Origin: Imbricaverruca yamaguchii
Lineage: Eukaryota; Arthropoda; Thecostraca; Neoverrucidae
Reading direction: 5' to 3'
Length of the DNA stretch: 64,000 bases
Assembly (NCBI GenBank): GCA_034440575.1
Contig: JAOTOL010001470.1
Coordinates: 891,001 to 955,000, forward strand
Shown: piece after piece, positions 56,641 through 64,000 of the stretch
Layout of the letters: each line of letters starts with the position of its first letter
Numbering within the stretch: position 1 is the stretch's first letter
Notes under the pieces: generated by a model
What the model was told of the DNA's origin: nothing
What the model saw: the letters and a program-made list of their open reading frames with translations, nothing else
The model's database searches: none
Program-made: the position numbers and the translations under genes

Positions 56641-58079
56641 ATCTATACAGTGGCGTCGCCACGAAATTCTTCCAGGGGGGCAAAGTCGAAAGGGGCCTCC
56701 TGCTTCCCGAAAGGGGGCTCCATTGTTTTAGGGGCTACTATTGGTTTTTAGGCTCTCAGTATGGTGTGGGAATGGAAAACATGATTTCATATTGATGTCT
56801 TGTCGGTTCTTGGCATGGTGCATCATTTACTCAAAACGCAATACTAATAATCATTTTTCGCTGAAAACTGGGCCACATCAGAGCATGAATATGTAATATG
56901 TGGATAAATACTTACGTGTCAAAACAAACCAACGTCTCAATGCTTTCTCGGCCATAAGATTATTCCTCCTGGCCTCTAGATTGCAGCGAGTTGGCGGGGC
57001 TGGTGCTAAGCGTATCTTACAGGTAACTCTCATTGTTCAACCCACTTTTATGCCCACAAAGTATAACTAAATATAGCTAGGTTCATCACCACTAATATTT
57101 CTTACCCCCAGCTTGATGTCCTAAGCAAAGCTTAAGCGATCATTTCTCAGTCCTAGGACGATAATTTCGCGAAGGTGACGAGAAGTGGATTGCATTGGTT
57201 TTCTCATCACCATCTTAGGAATTTTTTTATTTAAAGAAGTAACATTTGTTGCTGGCTGCAAGACACCTGTCACACAAGCTAAATAACAAACTCTTAGCGA
57301 ATGCATTCGCATCATGAACAAGCATTGAACAACAATGCGTAAATGACAATGCACCAATGCAACAACGACAATTCATACAAAACCTTAAAATTCCACGCCG
57401 TCACGCCCATGGTTTTCGCTGTGCTGTACCGTTCTGCAAATGATGTTGAGAAGGCATGGAAGCTGGGAAGCTCTAATCATGCAGGATGTACTAACAGAAA
57501 AGAAGTTTGTAGACAGAAGATATATTTAAATGCACCATTCCTCCCATTTTATATGAGGCATGGGTGTTGTTTTATATGCTTGTGGGGTTTCATTTGTCCT
57601 CTCAATGTCGGCTTTGCACCATGTGCATATGTTTCTGAAAATTATTGATGGACCAGCAGAATACCTATATTTGCGTCAAGGGGAGGGAGGCAAACGGATT
57701 TGCAGGGGTTCACCTACGCCAATTAAAAAAGAATAATGAATTTCGACCGCTATTTTGTCAAAGGACACCTTTCAAGATTAAATAACTAGTGATTAACCGA
57801 ATTACCCCGTGAAGGGGCCTAATCTACCACTACCGTTTCTGATTCGTCGAATTTCAACTCTATCTCCCCCACCCAGTTCTAAAGTTTTCTATTGGCACCC
57901 TCTGATAATTGTCACCTCACACTGCTAGAACTATAGCTATACTACAAAAACCGGATCGGTATCAGAAAATATCAATCTGATGCCCTCCAAAATAATGAGG
58001 GATTCCTACAGAAATCATTCGGGGTGAGGAAAATGGCTATGAGGCACCGAACATATTACCTGATGCCTTCACAAATTGC
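56641..58079. other. Unassigned region
   Basis: Begins with CAGTGGCGTCGCCACGAAAT, a form of the CAGTGGCGTAGC-type terminus that recurs in this window (near 9161, 21950 and 42310). No gene recognised. Confidence 0.35.
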
Positions 58080-59100
58080 GTACGGAACCGAAAAACATAC
58101 CGGATCTCGAAAAACCGAGATGGGATCGCGTTTGTAACTTCGGTGCGACGTTTTTGTGTCCCAGCGCGACTTATCGTGCCTAGGCGCGTGGTTCCGCGGA
58201 CCCAACGCCAGTTTTCTGGGCGCAACGCGATTTTTGTGGATCTTTTCGGACTATTCTAAAAGTTCAAATCCCGGCAGGATTTTTGCAAGCCCCTGGTGCA
58301 ACCTTTTTGTATCTCGCCTCGATTTTTCTAGATCCGTTATGTTTTCCGGTGTCGTACGCAATTTGTGAAGGCATCTGGTAATATGTTTGGTGCTCCAGAA
58401 CCAATCCATCTCCTTATTTTGAAGGGCTCCAGCTTGATTTTTCGTCAAATACCGATTCGTGTTTTGTGGTCACCAATTTTGTTAAGACTCAACGACCTAC
58501 CCATGGGAGTTGTGGGTTCCGAGCGCGATATTTTTGGGAGGTGCACGAGTTTGTGGGACCCGTTGTACTTAGCTGTTTCCCCAAAGCGATTTTCGGCTTC
58601 CTGTTGCAAGTTTTCGGCCCTCGGAGCGAGTTTTCCGGGGCCCACCGTATTTATATGAAAGCCCCTGCGCGAATGCTGGTGGACCGACGCGAATTTTGGT
58701 GGCCCCAGTGGGACTTTGGAGCCCCAGCACGATTCTTGAGAATTTATCCCTCTCAGGATGGAGGGAACATTTTCCCCTTTGATATGCCACTGCAGCCACT
58801 AAAGGAGTATTTCTTTTGTTGTCCTAGAATGGCATCCCGGTTAGGAATTGATTTTTTGGAACAGCAGCAGCATTTCAGGCACGACGCGATCTTCTGGCCC
58901 TGCAGTGTGATTTTCCAGGGCTGCGACGCGACTATTTTTTTAAAGACCAATGTCGTCTATTGGGCCCGACGTCCTTTGCTTGGATCCCTAGCGCGGGTTT
59001 TAGCGGCCTCGACACTTTTAGGGGGTTCAATACGTTTTGGGGGCTTTTGGCGTCATTGTTGGGTCCTCAGGGTGATATCCATGTCTGAATTGTTTTTCGT
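58080..59100 (-). repeat. Degenerate 22-bp minisatellite, inverse orientation
   Basis: Units of 21-23 bp of the form CCCCAGCGCGATTTTTGGNG, such as GCCCCAGCACGATTCTTGAG and GGCCCCAGTGGGACTTTGG. This is the reverse complement of the 41.4-kb consensus. The left end is diffuse and the right end is cut by the Ty3-like element. Confidence 0.7.
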
Positions 59101-59103
59101 TTC

Positions 59104-59307
59104 TGTATCTGCTGTATTGCTGTATATGCGTGCCACGGAACCTCACACTGCCGGCCTCCACGCCCACCACCAAACACTCCCGCGCCCCCGCCGGCCGCGC
59201 CCACCAGTCGCCACAAAGGGCGGTACAGTCACTAACATTCACCGCACGTTACAGTCTCTGACACGGAGGGCAATCACACCAAGCAGTGCACGCAGCCAAC
59301 GAGCACA
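59104..59307 (-). repeat. Ty3-like 3' LTR
   Basis: On the minus strand it begins TGTGCTCGTTGGC and ends CAGATACA. Differs from the other LTR at one base (near 59266). Confidence 0.93.
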
Positions 59308-59384
59308 CCACCCCCTGATTATCAAAAAATCACAAACACACCTGCCACGAAACATCGCCTACCGTCAACAACAACTGTGTGTGA

Positions 59385-60476
59385 TCATTCGCAACAAAAG
59401 AACCTTCGCGGCTGTGGATCGCGCCTACTGCGCCGAAGTGGGGGAGCGCTTTCAGCCGCATCACTCCCCACGGCACTGCCCTCCTCATCAGCAGTGTTGC
59501 ATCGCACATACAGTGGCTCGTCGTTATCCGTGTCGCTAGCATCAGCGTTTTCCCCATCCGACGCTTCACCGCGTCGTCGCACATTCTTCACATGCCACGG
59601 CACCCTATCAATCTCAACCACCTGCCCCGAGACAACACCTGTCACCGTGCCGCGACGCGAGACGTCCGTGCAGCGCGTTCCCGGGCGCCGCATCCAGACG
59701 CGGTCACCAACGCAGAGCTGCATCCCGTCGGACACGAGCGGGCGCACCTCGACTGCCGGTTCGTCCTTTTGCGGAGACCGGATGCAATCTCTCACTGTGT
59801 ACCGATACACGCCGGCTGCAGGCGCCGAATCAGCGCTCTCCCCATCACGGGGCGTAACGTTGTACAGGTGTACAGCCTCGGGCACGGAGCACCTGCGTCT
59901 CGCTGCGATCACTTTGACTGTCCTGTGGCAGCGCTCCACCACGCCGTTGCCTCCTGGCTCGTGCACCGCGCGAAACCGAAGGCTGACTCCCCATCGCGCC
60001 GCGAGAGCAGCGATCTGGCGGCCGCGGAACACAGTGGCGTTGTCGGTCAAAATCTCTAGCGAAGCCCCGCGCTCCAGAAAAAGCTGCTCCAGGTGGCCTG
60101 AAATTTCGGCGGCATCAGCGCGACGCAGCTGGCGCCAGACACTGAAGCGCGAAGGTCCGCAGTCGCTAGCAGAGAGGTAACTCTGTCCCCGGTGGTGCGT
60201 GACGTCGATGGCGACGCGCTCCCACGTAGCAGCTACACCAAGTGAGCCACGTCGCCACCGTACCGAAGCCGGGTCAATGGAGCGACAGACGTCACAGCTC
60301 TCCACCGCCGCACGCGCTGTCGCCCGCGTGACGTCACGTGATACGTCTCGCCGCGCAAAGTAGAGCGTTCGGCGAACACCAGGGTGCCCAGCCAGCTCAT
60401 GCACCGTCCGGACCAGCTCAACTAGCGCGTTCTCAGCACTGATGTACCCGCGTGCTGCACCCCCAGCGACCGTCAC
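59385..60476 (-). CDS. Ty3-like integrase
   Basis: 363 codons. The zinc-binding His26, His31, Cys61, Cys64 (HELAGH, CDVC) are present. The catalytic triad is Asp91 (AIDVTHH), Asp145 (ILTDNATVF) and Glu181 (GNGVVERCHR), with exactly 35 residues between the last two, as in retroviral-type integrases. The C terminus contains basic and acidic stretches. The start shown is a GTG overlapping the RNase H stop by 4 bp, so it is probably expressed as part of a longer polyprotein rather than separately. It inserts element DNA. Confidence 0.88.
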   Translation of the reverse strand: MTVAGGAARGYISAENALVELVRTVHELAGHPGVRRTLYFARRDVSRDVTRATARAAVESCDVCRSIDPASVRWRRGSLGVAATWERVAIDVTHHRGQSYLSASDCGPSRFSVWRQLRRADAAEISGHLEQLFLERGASLEILTDNATVFRGRQIAALAARWGVSLRFRAVHEPGGNGVVERCHRTVKVIAARRRCSVPEAVHLYNVTPRDGESADSAPAAGVYRYTVRDCIRSPQKDEPAVEVRPLVSDGMQLCVGDRVWMRRPGTRCTDVSRRGTVTGVVSGQVVEIDRVPWHVKNVRRRGEASDGENADASDTDNDEPLYVRCNTADEEGSAVGSDAAESAPPLRRSRRDPQPRRFFCCE

Positions 60477-61219
60477 GTCTCCAGTCTCCTCGCAGGCGAC
60501 AGCGCCCCCGGCACGCCGTCAGTTACCACCGGACCGCGCAGCCACACCTTCGGCACTCGAGTGAGAATGTCCGCTCGGTTCTCCTCTGACCGCACCAGTG
60601 TCACCGACGCAGTGAGCTCGAATTCATCCACGAGCTCTCGAATGACGGAAACGCGGCGGCGAATCAGCATCTCACTTGCTGCGCGCGTTCGGAGGCGAGC
60701 ACGTCCACTCAATGCATCATCCACCCAGCGGTAGACGGTGGCCGAGTCAGTTCTCAGCTCAACCTCCTTCGCACCCCAGGCAATGGCCAGATTCATACCG
60801 CGGACGGCAGCATCTAACTCAGCCATGTTGATGTGCGTCTCCGCTGAGCCGTCCGGTCGTAGCCAGCACGCGTCCTCCATCACGCCGTCCTCCGGCGTCT
60901 CTATAACAACGCCGGCCGCTATCGAGCTGGCATCGGCCCAGACGATCGCGCGGTCCCCGCTCCAGCACCACGGGCCTCGCGCCGGGTCAGCATCCGCCAG
61001 CCGCTTCCACACGTGGGCGATCTGACCGTGCAGGGCCGCGTCGTCAGTGGTGTCATCCCAGCCGCTGGTGACTTCGTTCACGTGCCGCTTCAACCAGGCA
61101 GCGGCGGCCTCAGCCAGCCGCAGACAGGCAGGTGGGCTGTCAGCCGGCCGCACCATGCGAAAACAGCACGGCGAGTCACCCGGTCCGGCGGACTCGGGAT
61201 GGCGCTGTCGCGCGACCAC
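60473..61219 (-). CDS. Ty3-like RNase H region
   Basis: 248 codons; only the part after about residue 30 matches the family. RNase H motifs: IVWADASSIAAGVVI (first Asp), HINMAELDAAVRG (Glu) and LRTDSATVYRWVDD (Asp), then RSEENRADILTR (last Asp). Removes RNA from the RNA-DNA hybrid. It is in a frame -1 to the reverse transcriptase, with the switch near 61117, and -1 again to the integrase. Confidence 0.85.
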   Translation of the reverse strand: MVARQRHPESAGPGDSPCCFRMVRPADSPPACLRLAEAAAAWLKRHVNEVTSGWDDTTDDAALHGQIAHVWKRLADADPARGPWCWSGDRAIVWADASSIAAGVVIETPEDGVMEDACWLRPDGSAETHINMAELDAAVRGMNLAIAWGAKEVELRTDSATVYRWVDDALSGRARLRTRAASEMLIRRRVSVIRELVDEFELTASVTLVRSEENRADILTRVPKVWLRGPVVTDGVPGALSPARRLET

Positions 61220-62532
61220 TGCAGCTCGCCAGCAGCGCGCTGCACGCGCAGCCCCAGCATCCGGGCGCCGTCCTCAGCCCGCGCTGGTGGCTTGCACTCC
61301 AACCCGAAGCGTTTGAAGTGCTCCGCCACGTGTTCGGCGCTGACAATGTCCTCATCGACGAGTAGGTCGTCGACATATGGAGAGACTGCTCGCTCCACGG
61401 CCGGGCTCTGCGCCAAGACGACCCGGACAACAGCCTTCATCACAGCCGGCGCCACATTCAGACAGAATCCAAGCCGCGTTAGGCTGTACCGCCGACCGCG
61501 AATGATGACTGTTTGGTACGGCCAAAGCCGTCTGTCGAGTCGCAGCTGCAGGTACGCCCGCCTCAAATCCACCACGGCGACGCGCCGGCCATGTCGGCGC
61601 CACCTACGCAGGTGCTCAGCACAGACGTCGGCATCAGCAGTATAAGCCGCCACGTGACTGTTAAGCTCCCGCATGTCGAGCACTGGGCGCACCTTCTTCG
61701 CCTGTGGTACCGCCATCAGAGGCACAAGCCCCCGTGGCGAACCATCCCTCTGCTCATCGTAAGGCTGCAGCCAGCCATTTTGCAGCCAGCTTTCAAGTTC
61801 CTCATCGTACTCCTGTCGCACAGATGGGTTTATCTTGTATTCGGACACGCTGTTTGTGAGACACGCCGGCCCGACCCCATTCGCCCACTTCCATGCGACA
61901 GTCCAAGCCCCCGAGTCGTTGTCAAATTCTGCCGTGAAGTCTTTAGCGTCCACCTTCAGCTCAGTCACTGAGCCCCGCCGGTCGCGCTCGCCTGAGCCGG
62001 TCACGCCGGTCGCGCTCGCCTGAGCCCCGTCGACTGCGGGCGCAGAGTCCGCCGCTTCACGGGTCGCGACTGCGCCCGCCAGCGCACCGCCGGCAGCAGG
62101 GCATTGCGTTGAGCCGAGCTGAACGTCCCTTGGTGATCCCACTCGCACACCTCCCAACCTGACGATGCCGCTCATGCCAAGCACCAAGTCCACCCCCATG
62201 GGACGAGCCGCCACCACCAAAGTCGTGAGCGTTACCTGGCGGCCTTCAATGCTCACTGTGACTTCACCGATGCCCTTGCCAGCAAGAGCATCACCTCCTA
62301 TTGTGGTAAGTACAACACGCCGGGGCGACCACCGTCTGCACCGATCCACATATACAATGTTATCGGTGCAGCCGGTGTCCACAAGCACGTCGCAAGGCCG
62401 CCCGTCCACCACCATCTTCAGCACTGGTAGCGCGCCTCTCACTGCACGGGAGACGGCGCTGGCGCTGAAGCGCCGCTCCCCGGGCCGTTTCCCTCCGGAC
62501 AGGCTGCAGCCAGGTGGTCCAGTGAACCACAC
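61090..62532 (-). CDS. Ty3-like protease and reverse transcriptase
   Basis: 480 codons. The aspartic protease has VLVDTGCTDNIVYVD (Asp52). Reverse transcriptase has the template-grip block AKKVRPVLDMRELNSHV, VVDLRRAYLQLRLD (first Asp), RLGFCLNVAP and the YVDD box (386-389). The last residues (GWLR) lead into the RNase H region in another frame. It overlaps gag by about 94 bp in the -1 frame, as expected for programmed frameshifting. It makes DNA from element RNA. Confidence 0.9.
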   Translation of the reverse strand: MWFTGPPGCSLSGGKRPGERRFSASAVSRAVRGALPVLKMVVDGRPCDVLVDTGCTDNIVYVDRCRRWSPRRVVLTTIGGDALAGKGIGEVTVSIEGRQVTLTTLVVAARPMGVDLVLGMSGIVRLGGVRVGSPRDVQLGSTQCPAAGGALAGAVATREAADSAPAVDGAQASATGVTGSGERDRRGSVTELKVDAKDFTAEFDNDSGAWTVAWKWANGVGPACLTNSVSEYKINPSVRQEYDEELESWLQNGWLQPYDEQRDGSPRGLVPLMAVPQAKKVRPVLDMRELNSHVAAYTADADVCAEHLRRWRRHGRRVAVVDLRRAYLQLRLDRRLWPYQTVIIRGRRYSLTRLGFCLNVAPAVMKAVVRVVLAQSPAVERAVSPYVDDLLVDEDIVSAEHVAEHFKRFGLECKPPARAEDGARMLGLRVQRAAGELQWSRDSAIPSPPDRVTRRAVFAWCGRLTAHLPVCGWLRPPLPG

Positions 62533-63155
62533 GTCCAGCAGCGGCGTCCTCGCCGGCGTCTCGGGTCACGCGCAGACAGATCTCGCTCCCCACTCCGGCT
62601 GGTCGTCCCGCCACGCGCTGCCGCCGCCGCCGATGCGACTCGCTCGTCGCTCAAGACGGCACGGGTGCGCGCCAAAACGCCCACCAGGTCAAGGGCCTCT
62701 GCGCGCGAGCCGGCTCGAATGGTCTGGCGCACGGCATCGGGTAGACCAGCGACGAAGGCGCAGGAGAGTGCTTGGTCCGGTATACCACCGAAGAGGGTCG
62801 CCAACCGCCGGAGATCCGCCAAGTACACATCAGCTGACTCTCCCAGTTGAAGGCGTCGGCTGACAAAGGCGTCATACGCCACGTGTTCATCAAGAGCGAA
62901 GGCTGAATACAACACCGCGCGCACAGCTTCTAACGAGCGGCGACTCTCCGCCGATAACTGCGACCACACGGCGAATGCCCCGCCGGTCAGCCGCAGGGGC
63001 AGCACTGTTGCCAAAGCGACGCCGCGCAGCTCGCACAACATTTCTGCACGCATCCACCACTCCACGACGTCTGCAGTCCCGTCATATTCCGCTATGACAC
63101 GCACATCGAAGGCACCACCACCGACCGGTACTGCCACCACCTGGTCGCCAGGCAT
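62439..63155 (-). CDS. gag: Ty3-like gag
   Basis: 238 codons from the ATG at 63155, just inside the 5' LTR; the open frame extends further upstream into the LTR but that part is unlikely to be translated. It has a capsid-like helical region (EWWMRAEML, FVSRRLQLGESADVYLADLR, SCAFVAGLPDAVRQTI) and one zinc knuckle (CWTCGSLDHLAAAC) near the C terminus after an Arg-rich stretch. Forms the particle and binds RNA. Confidence 0.85.
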   Translation of the reverse strand: MPGDQVVAVPVGGGAFDVRVIAEYDGTADVVEWWMRAEMLCELRGVALATVLPLRLTGGAFAVWSQLSAESRRSLEAVRAVLYSAFALDEHVAYDAFVSRRLQLGESADVYLADLRRLATLFGGIPDQALSCAFVAGLPDAVRQTIRAGSRAEALDLVGVLARTRAVLSDERVASAAAAARGGTTSRSGERDLSARDPRRRRGRRCWTCGSLDHLAAACPEGNGPGSGASAPAPSPVQ

Positions 63156-63171
63156 ATTTGCCGAAATAGCT

Positions 63172-63375
63172 TGTATCTGCTGTATTGCTGTATATGCGTG
63201 CCACGGAACCTCACACTGCCGGCCTCCACGCCCACCACCAAACACTCCCGCGCCCCCGCCGGCCGCGCCCACCAGTCGCCACAAAGGGCGGTACAGTCAC
63301 TAACATTCACCGCACGTTACAGTCTCTGACACGGGGGGCAATCACACCAAGCAGTGCACGCAGCCAACGAGCACA
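63172..63375 (-). repeat. Ty3-like 5' LTR
   Basis: 204 bp, one mismatch to the LTR at 59104-59307. Followed on its outer side by the GTTTC target duplication. Confidence 0.93.
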
Positions 63376-63439
63376 GTTTCTCCAGCTTCATTTGTTTTGG
63401 TCACAATGAGGCTGTTGTGGAAAGATCCGTCCTGCCCTT

Positions 63440-64000
63440 AGAGTGACTTTCATAGTCTGACCGTGAATTTTTGGCAACCTCAAGCTCAGCGTGGTTTTCA
63501 GGGGCCCCAGCCGGATCTTTTGGGGCCCATATCATGCTAGTCAAGTACCTCGGCACGACTTCTATTATTTCTTTGGGCCTTCTTGCAAAGTATAGGCCTC
63601 ATTTCCCGTCTTAAGGATCTCGTCTCATTTCCTGGAGCCTCTTTACCAGTTTTCAACGATTCCTTGTGTGTCCTATCCTCCTCCATATTCAATGGTCCTC
63701 CTCTCTCGTCTTGGAGGTTCTCCTCTTACATCCTGGGGCCTGTTTGACATGGCATGGTGCTTCCTTTCATGTTCTATGAGCATTATCTGCCAAATTATGG
63801 GCCTCCTGCCACGCCTCGTGGGCCTCCTCCTTTATCCTGGAAAAGCCTTATCCGTCTTGAGGGATCTTCAATTTTGAAAACCTCACATCCTTCATCCTTC
63901 AATGCCTGCTACCACTTCCATCTTAAGGGCCTCCTCTCACTTCCTTGGAACTCCTTCCTTGGAATCCTTTTTCAAATTAAGGGCCTCCTCTCACGTCTTG
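63440..64000 (-). repeat. Degenerate 21-bp CT-rich minisatellite
   Basis: Units such as GGGCCTCCTGCCACGCCTCGT, GGGCCTCCTCCTTTATCCTGG and GGGCCTCCTCTCACGTCTTG recur at 21-bp spacing, with diverged units between. It continues past the end of the window. Together with 58080-59100 it suggests the Ty3-like element entered a minisatellite-rich region. Confidence 0.75.

Larger units (their letters stand above)
59104..63375 (-). mobile_element. Ty3-like LTR retrotransposon, complete, minus strand
   Basis: 204-bp LTRs at both ends with one mismatch, flanked by the 5-bp duplication GTTTC (59099-59103 and 63376-63380). On the minus strand the order is gag, protease, reverse transcriptase, RNase H, integrase, all GC-rich with almost no intergenic space. 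A purine tract (CAGGGGGTGG) abuts the 3' LTR. It is inserted at or beside degenerate minisatellite DNA. The coding region is split into four frames, each a -1 step from the one before. Confidence 0.9.

Noticed and set aside
59377..62863. Long plus-strand frames over 59.4-62.9 kb
   Set aside because: These are antisense to the Ty3-like coding region and arise from its high GC content; the minus-strand frames carry the catalytic motifs.

Overview
This is a gene-poor, repeat-dense stretch of an invertebrate nuclear genome. Spliced coding exons with GT-AG borders, dispersed AACCTAACC-type repeats, LINE and tRNA-like SINE fragments, a BEL/Pao element and a compact GC-rich Ty3-like LTR element suggest an arthropod, perhaps a chelicerate or crustacean. 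No sequence here fixes the species, and nothing looks bacterial or viral in the narrow sense.

Layout. 0.5-5.4 kb: a four-exon hAT-type transposase gene whose splice phases all agree. 7-12.5 kb: three small phase-0 exons that may belong to an unknown host gene, lying among copies of a roughly 133/305-bp tandem repeat that recurs at 6.1-6.7, 13.3 and 19.7-20.8 kb. 14.8-18.6 kb: an intact 1250-codon reading frame that joins a MULE-type transposase to an Ulp1/SENP-type cysteine protease. 22.4-30.3 kb: a BEL/Pao element with almost identical LTRs, intact pol and broken gag/protease. 31-45 kb: decayed RNase H-bearing LINE copies, a frameshifted exon resembling the secreted kinase PKDCC/VLK (33.4-33.8 kb), tandem duplications, GGCTCC arrays, and a degenerate roughly 22-bp minisatellite (41.4-42.6 kb).

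42.7-56 kb is a nest of insertions. A CR1/L2-like LINE on the minus strand is split by a 2.4-kb element with roughly 0.9-kb terminal inverted repeats around a decayed gene. A second copy of the LINE is interrupted by a 1.6-kb near-palindrome built of regularly spaced AGATCTACT repeats, and by a 1.0-kb TGACC-rich element flanked by TTA. 58-64 kb: the degenerate minisatellite type returns in the opposite orientation, on the left of a complete 4.3-kb Ty3-like element on the minus strand (204-bp LTRs, GTTTC target duplication); a similar 21-bp CT-rich array follows it.

Most coding capacity here belongs to mobile elements. The best candidates for host function are the spliced hAT-derived gene, the PKDCC-like exon and a few isolated exon-like segments. 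The most unusual DNA structures are the interspersed-repeat palindrome at 52.4-54.0 kb, the long-TIR element at 48.5-50.9 kb and the recurring 22-bp degenerate arrays.
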